DNA of 26,313 bases, taken from contig JAQGAU010000561.1 in NCBI GenBank assembly GCA_034698045.1, positions 1 through 26,313 of the forward strand, written 5' to 3'. The DNA is from Paramacrobiotus richtersi. Lineage: Eukaryota > Tardigrada > Eutardigrada > Parachela > Macrobiotidae. This document shows positions 23,489 to 26,313 of this stretch, piece by piece; positions within the stretch are counted from its first letter, which is position 1, and every line of letters begins with the position of its first letter. The notes beneath the pieces are model-generated. The model saw only the letters and a list, made by a program, of their open reading frames with translations. It was not told the DNA's origin and made no database searches. Made by a program: the position numbers and the translations under genes.

Positions 23489-25084
23489 ATGCATCCGAAC
23501 GCAACTGTATTCCTTTCCTGCAGTTTGTTAAGCTGTATTCGATTTGTTTTCTATTTGATATTCTTGATAGTTGCTGGAATATTTCCAACAAGTGGATCGA
23601 ATTCGCGCATTTTAACAAATTACACAGTTGCTGTTTATGAGCATAGCCCAATGGGATCTCCAGAGGACTCTCCGTTAAACCTGATGCTAAAAAACATGCA
23701 TGCTTACAAGACAGCAGCAACAAAAGCTGCTGCAGAGGGTGCTAAGCTAATTGTCTTTCCAGGTAAGAAGTCCTACTATATTCGAACACTTATTTAACGC
23801 AGACAGGTTTTCTTTATAACATTTGCAGAATACGGTCTTTACTCTACATCAGCTTACTCATCCAGAAATCAGCTCCAACAATACTTACAGACTATCCCGA
23901 AACCATTTGTCCCGTGCGAAATTAGTCCCGTCTCAGGAAGTGAGATAATAACAGAACTTTCCTGTATAGCAAAAGCCAACCGTATTCATACTGTGGCCAA
24001 TGTGGGCACCATTCATTGGTGTGATAATACCGGAAGCAACTGTCCACCTGACGGACGTCTCCAGTATAACACTAATATAGTTTTCAGCGATAATGGGACC
24101 ATTCAAGCAGTCTATCACAAGTACAACCTTATTGGTGAGCGGTTCTTTGACAAACCACCCCTGGAGTATGTGACCTTTACAACCTCATGGGGCGTCATCG
24201 GCGTGGGAACTTGCTTTGACCTTTTACAAAAAGACCCACTGCTGTACTTAGTGGGAGCAGAACGCGTGGACGCCGTTGTGCTACCTAGTGCATCGTATAA
24301 CAGAATTCCATTTTTGGGTTTGTACGAAATTGCTGAAGGATGGGCTGTTCGGAACGGAATCAGCCTTCTTGTAGCCAATGTACATAGTCCAGTTTCAGGA
24401 CATGTTGGAAGTGGCATTTTCGGACCAAATGGTGTGATTAACTACACGTACGTGACTGATGTCAATTCCGGTGGTCAGCTGGTTATTGCTACGCTTTCGG
24501 GTCGCCTTCATCGACAACAGGAACCTAAAACAATACTCTCGAATCCAGCAAATCTAAATCTGGATTTCAAGGGAATGGGACGGGGTGTTTTCCACACATT
24601 AACGAACGGAGATTTATTCCAATACACTCCGCTGCAACCAGGAATAAAGGAAACCGTCACCATTTGCGACGCATATCTTTGCTGTGTGCTGAATTATACT
24701 TACTCAGGTGAAATAAATACGAGGGGATTTTTCGCTTTGGGAGTATTTAGTGGGTTGCATACAGAGAACTACACTTTATATACCGAGGTGTGTTCTGTGG
24801 TGCGCTGTTCAGACGAGGAGCACTGTGGAGACGGTATTTCGGCGGCATCAGCTGGATTATCTGATTTATCTCTTGCGGGAAGTTTTTCGCCCGAAACTTA
24901 TGCTTATCCAACAGTTTTGGTGGATAACGCACTGCTAGCGGATACTGGCCAATGGAGATTTGATCATGCAGCACAAAGATTGCACAGCCACGAATCAATG
25001 CAAAGAAAGCTCGATAAAATACTGGTGTTCGGGTTATACGGTCGGAACTATGCCAAAGATGTTAATAAAATCAAAAGCTTGTAG
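23489..25084 (+). CDS. Secreted biotinidase/vanin-type amidohydrolase, copy 2
   Basis: Two exons, 23489-23762 and 23829-25084, give 509 residues. The intron is 66 bases in phase 1, at the same codon and of the same length as in copy 1. The catalytic triad is intact: E92 (VFPEYGL, codon split by the intron), K189 (YHKYNLIGE) and C220 (GVGTCFDLL). Copy 2 is very similar to copy 1 over its whole length. Differences cluster in the signal peptide, in a 2-residue deletion after HWC, around residues 208-215 and 238-243 near the active-site cysteine, and in a rewritten stretch at about 320-340 (NPANLNLDF here). Both copies look functional. The changes near the catalytic cysteine could alter substrate preference. 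Confidence 0.9.
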
Positions 25085-25583
25085 TTTAATATCACAACAT
25101 GCACAATTCTACTTACATTGCGGAAATCGGTGCATGGCGTAACAGTGCGTTATGAATAAATATAATTTGCAATTTTGTTGTCAAAATTGCATTATATTAA
25201 TTATAAGTGATACGGCACTGTTATTTCCTTGTGGTACGTAAACTGTATTATATATTACCTATTTGGACATGTGTTAATAACAATGTATGCCGTAGAATAA
25301 GACTTAGTGTGGTATCGAGGAATAAGTGGACTGCTATGATAAATAAATTTCGTAACAGTTGCCGTAGACGCCTCTGACGTGAGCTACTTACAGTAACTTA
25401 CATAATTATAACGTTACCCTTGGCCTTGACAGAACAGCAGCTGTATTAAAGCTGTGTGTGAATAATTAACACTTCTGAAGTTCTGTAATCTTAGTAATTG
25501 ATTTAAAAGTTAAATCTATGGTTATATATTTTGTTTATTCCAAAGACCAAAGACCACGTCATCAGATTTACGATTTATTTGAC
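25085..25583. other. Spacer between copy-2 vanin-like and DUF1917-like genes
   Basis: About 500 AT-rich bases with the vanin 3' UTR at the left. Neither of the two TATA-type elements seen in the first unit is present, so the second DUF1917-like gene must use a different promoter or be co-transcribed with its neighbour. Confidence 0.4.
25155..25160 (+). terminator. Polyadenylation signal AATAAA after vanin-like copy 2
   Basis: A canonical AATAAA 71 bases after the stop codon, in AT-rich sequence. This is a plausible 3' end for the transcript. Confidence 0.5.
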
Positions 25584-26087
25584 ATGGAAACGGAAAAGGA
25601 TCATGACAACTCGGACTGCGAGACTTCATCAGCGGAAGATCTCGAATTTCCAAGTCAGAATTCTGATGAAGAGTGGATCAGTATCACCGTAGACGAGACA
25701 TGCGACCAAGGCGGGAAGTGGATGCTCTTTTTTCCCGAAGATGACATTGACGAAAAGTGGACGGAATTGAAAGAATTGATCACAAAAGGAGCGTTTGCTG
25801 GTAGTGGCGTAAATACAATTCGGACCAGTACCCAAAAGGGCCAACAGGTCAGGGGATACGAAACTGGCAGCGACTACGTCATCTGTTTTACATGTGGACC
25901 ACCAGATCAAGAGGAGCATGTCAAGAATGTGGGGAGAACCATTCTGCGTCATTTCGAGCCTGCTGACTCAGTGGAACGGGTTTTTTACAAAACCGAGGAG
26001 CAGTCAAAGTCTGGTAACTGTCGAAGCGGTCAGAAAGTCAACCATCACTACAGACTGGATTGCGTTTGGATCAGGAAGTGGATCTGA
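25584..26087 (+). CDS. DUF1917 / C11orf68 (BLES03)-like protein, copy 2
   Basis: A single exon of 167 residues from the ATG at 25584, chosen because it aligns with the start of copy 1 (both begin an acidic DNSDC segment). An in-frame ATG at 25518 would add 22 residues without counterpart in copy 1. Conserved core: QGGKWMLFFPEDDIDEKWTE, TKGAFAGSG, SDYVICFTCGPPDQEEHVKNV and VFYKTEEQSKSGN, then a short end, WIRKWI. Compared with copy 1, the linker before SDYVIC is shortened by four residues. As for copy 1, family membership is from motif pattern, with an eIF4E-like fold inferred from the known family structure. Confidence 0.6.
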   Translation: METEKDHDNSDCETSSAEDLEFPSQNSDEEWISITVDETCDQGGKWMLFFPEDDIDEKWTELKELITKGAFAGSGVNTIRTSTQKGQQVRGYETGSDYVICFTCGPPDQEEHVKNVGRTILRHFEPADSVERVFYKTEEQSKSGNCRSGQKVNHHYRLDCVWIRKWI

Positions 26088-26313
26088 ATCATCTGATCAG
26101 TTTTATAAAATGTTTCGTTATAATTATAAGTACTAGTGATCGATGCTATCGATAGTGTGCCCGGAGCTCAGAAAATTTAGTTATATCAGAATAATACGGT
26201 ACTTCTATACTAATATTAATTGTCACTATATATTTTATCGGAGTGGCTATTTTGCCGCAGTCTTTTCGGCACAATAGCTGGTTGGCTATTTTGCCGCAGT
26301 GCGCTGGTTTTTT
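26088..26313. other. 3' flank with short mixed-orientation repeats
   Basis: Non-coding sequence after the last gene. GCTATTTTGCCG occurs at 26246-26257 and 26285-26296, and its near-exact inverse CGGCACAATAGC lies between them at 26267-26278, so this stretch can fold into alternative hairpins. The window ends inside it. Confidence 0.6.

Overview
The window is eukaryotic nuclear DNA from an invertebrate animal. It carries intron-containing genes for animal or general eukaryotic families on both strands, with short GT-AG introns (mostly about 50-80 bases) and compact spacing. A tardigrade or similar small ecdysozoan would fit, but that is a guess from gene style, not proven by a marker. All gene models were spliced by eye: exons were joined only where reading frame, splice sites and family conservation agreed.

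Layout: (1) 758-3257 (+) an ARIH2-type RBR ubiquitin ligase, 5 exons. (2) 5179-3983 (-) a divergent eIF4E-like cap-binding protein, 2 exons. (3) 5640-6695 (+) an MRM2/FtsJ-type mitochondrial rRNA 2'-O-methyltransferase, 2 exons. (4) 8956-6702 (-) an unrecognised coiled-coil protein of about 490 residues, 7 exons. (5) 12156-9431 (-) a secreted astacin metalloproteinase fused to a four-bladed hemopexin-like domain, 13 exons. (6) 12975-14798 (+) RMI1, 7 exons. (7) 17588-15127 (-) MPP10, 4 exons. (8) 18425-26087 (+) a two-gene block present twice in tandem. Each unit has a secreted biotinidase/vanin-type amidohydrolase (18425-19999 and 23489-25084) followed by a single-exon gene resembling the DUF1917/C11orf68 family (21337-21939 and 25584-26087).

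The left two thirds is a mix of unrelated housekeeping genes: protein turnover, translation, mitochondrial rRNA modification, DNA recombination and small-subunit rRNA processing. The right third is lineage-specific, recently duplicated sequence. The items most worth a second look are the astacin-hemopexin fusion (the same domain logic as matrix metalloproteinases but with an astacin catalytic domain), the eIF4E relative that keeps most of the cap pocket but lacks the Trp that binds eIF4G and 4E-BPs, the tandem vanin plus DUF1917 block, and two GC-AG introns. I saw no transposase, reverse transcriptase, rRNA, tRNA, CRISPR or prokaryotic-type feature.
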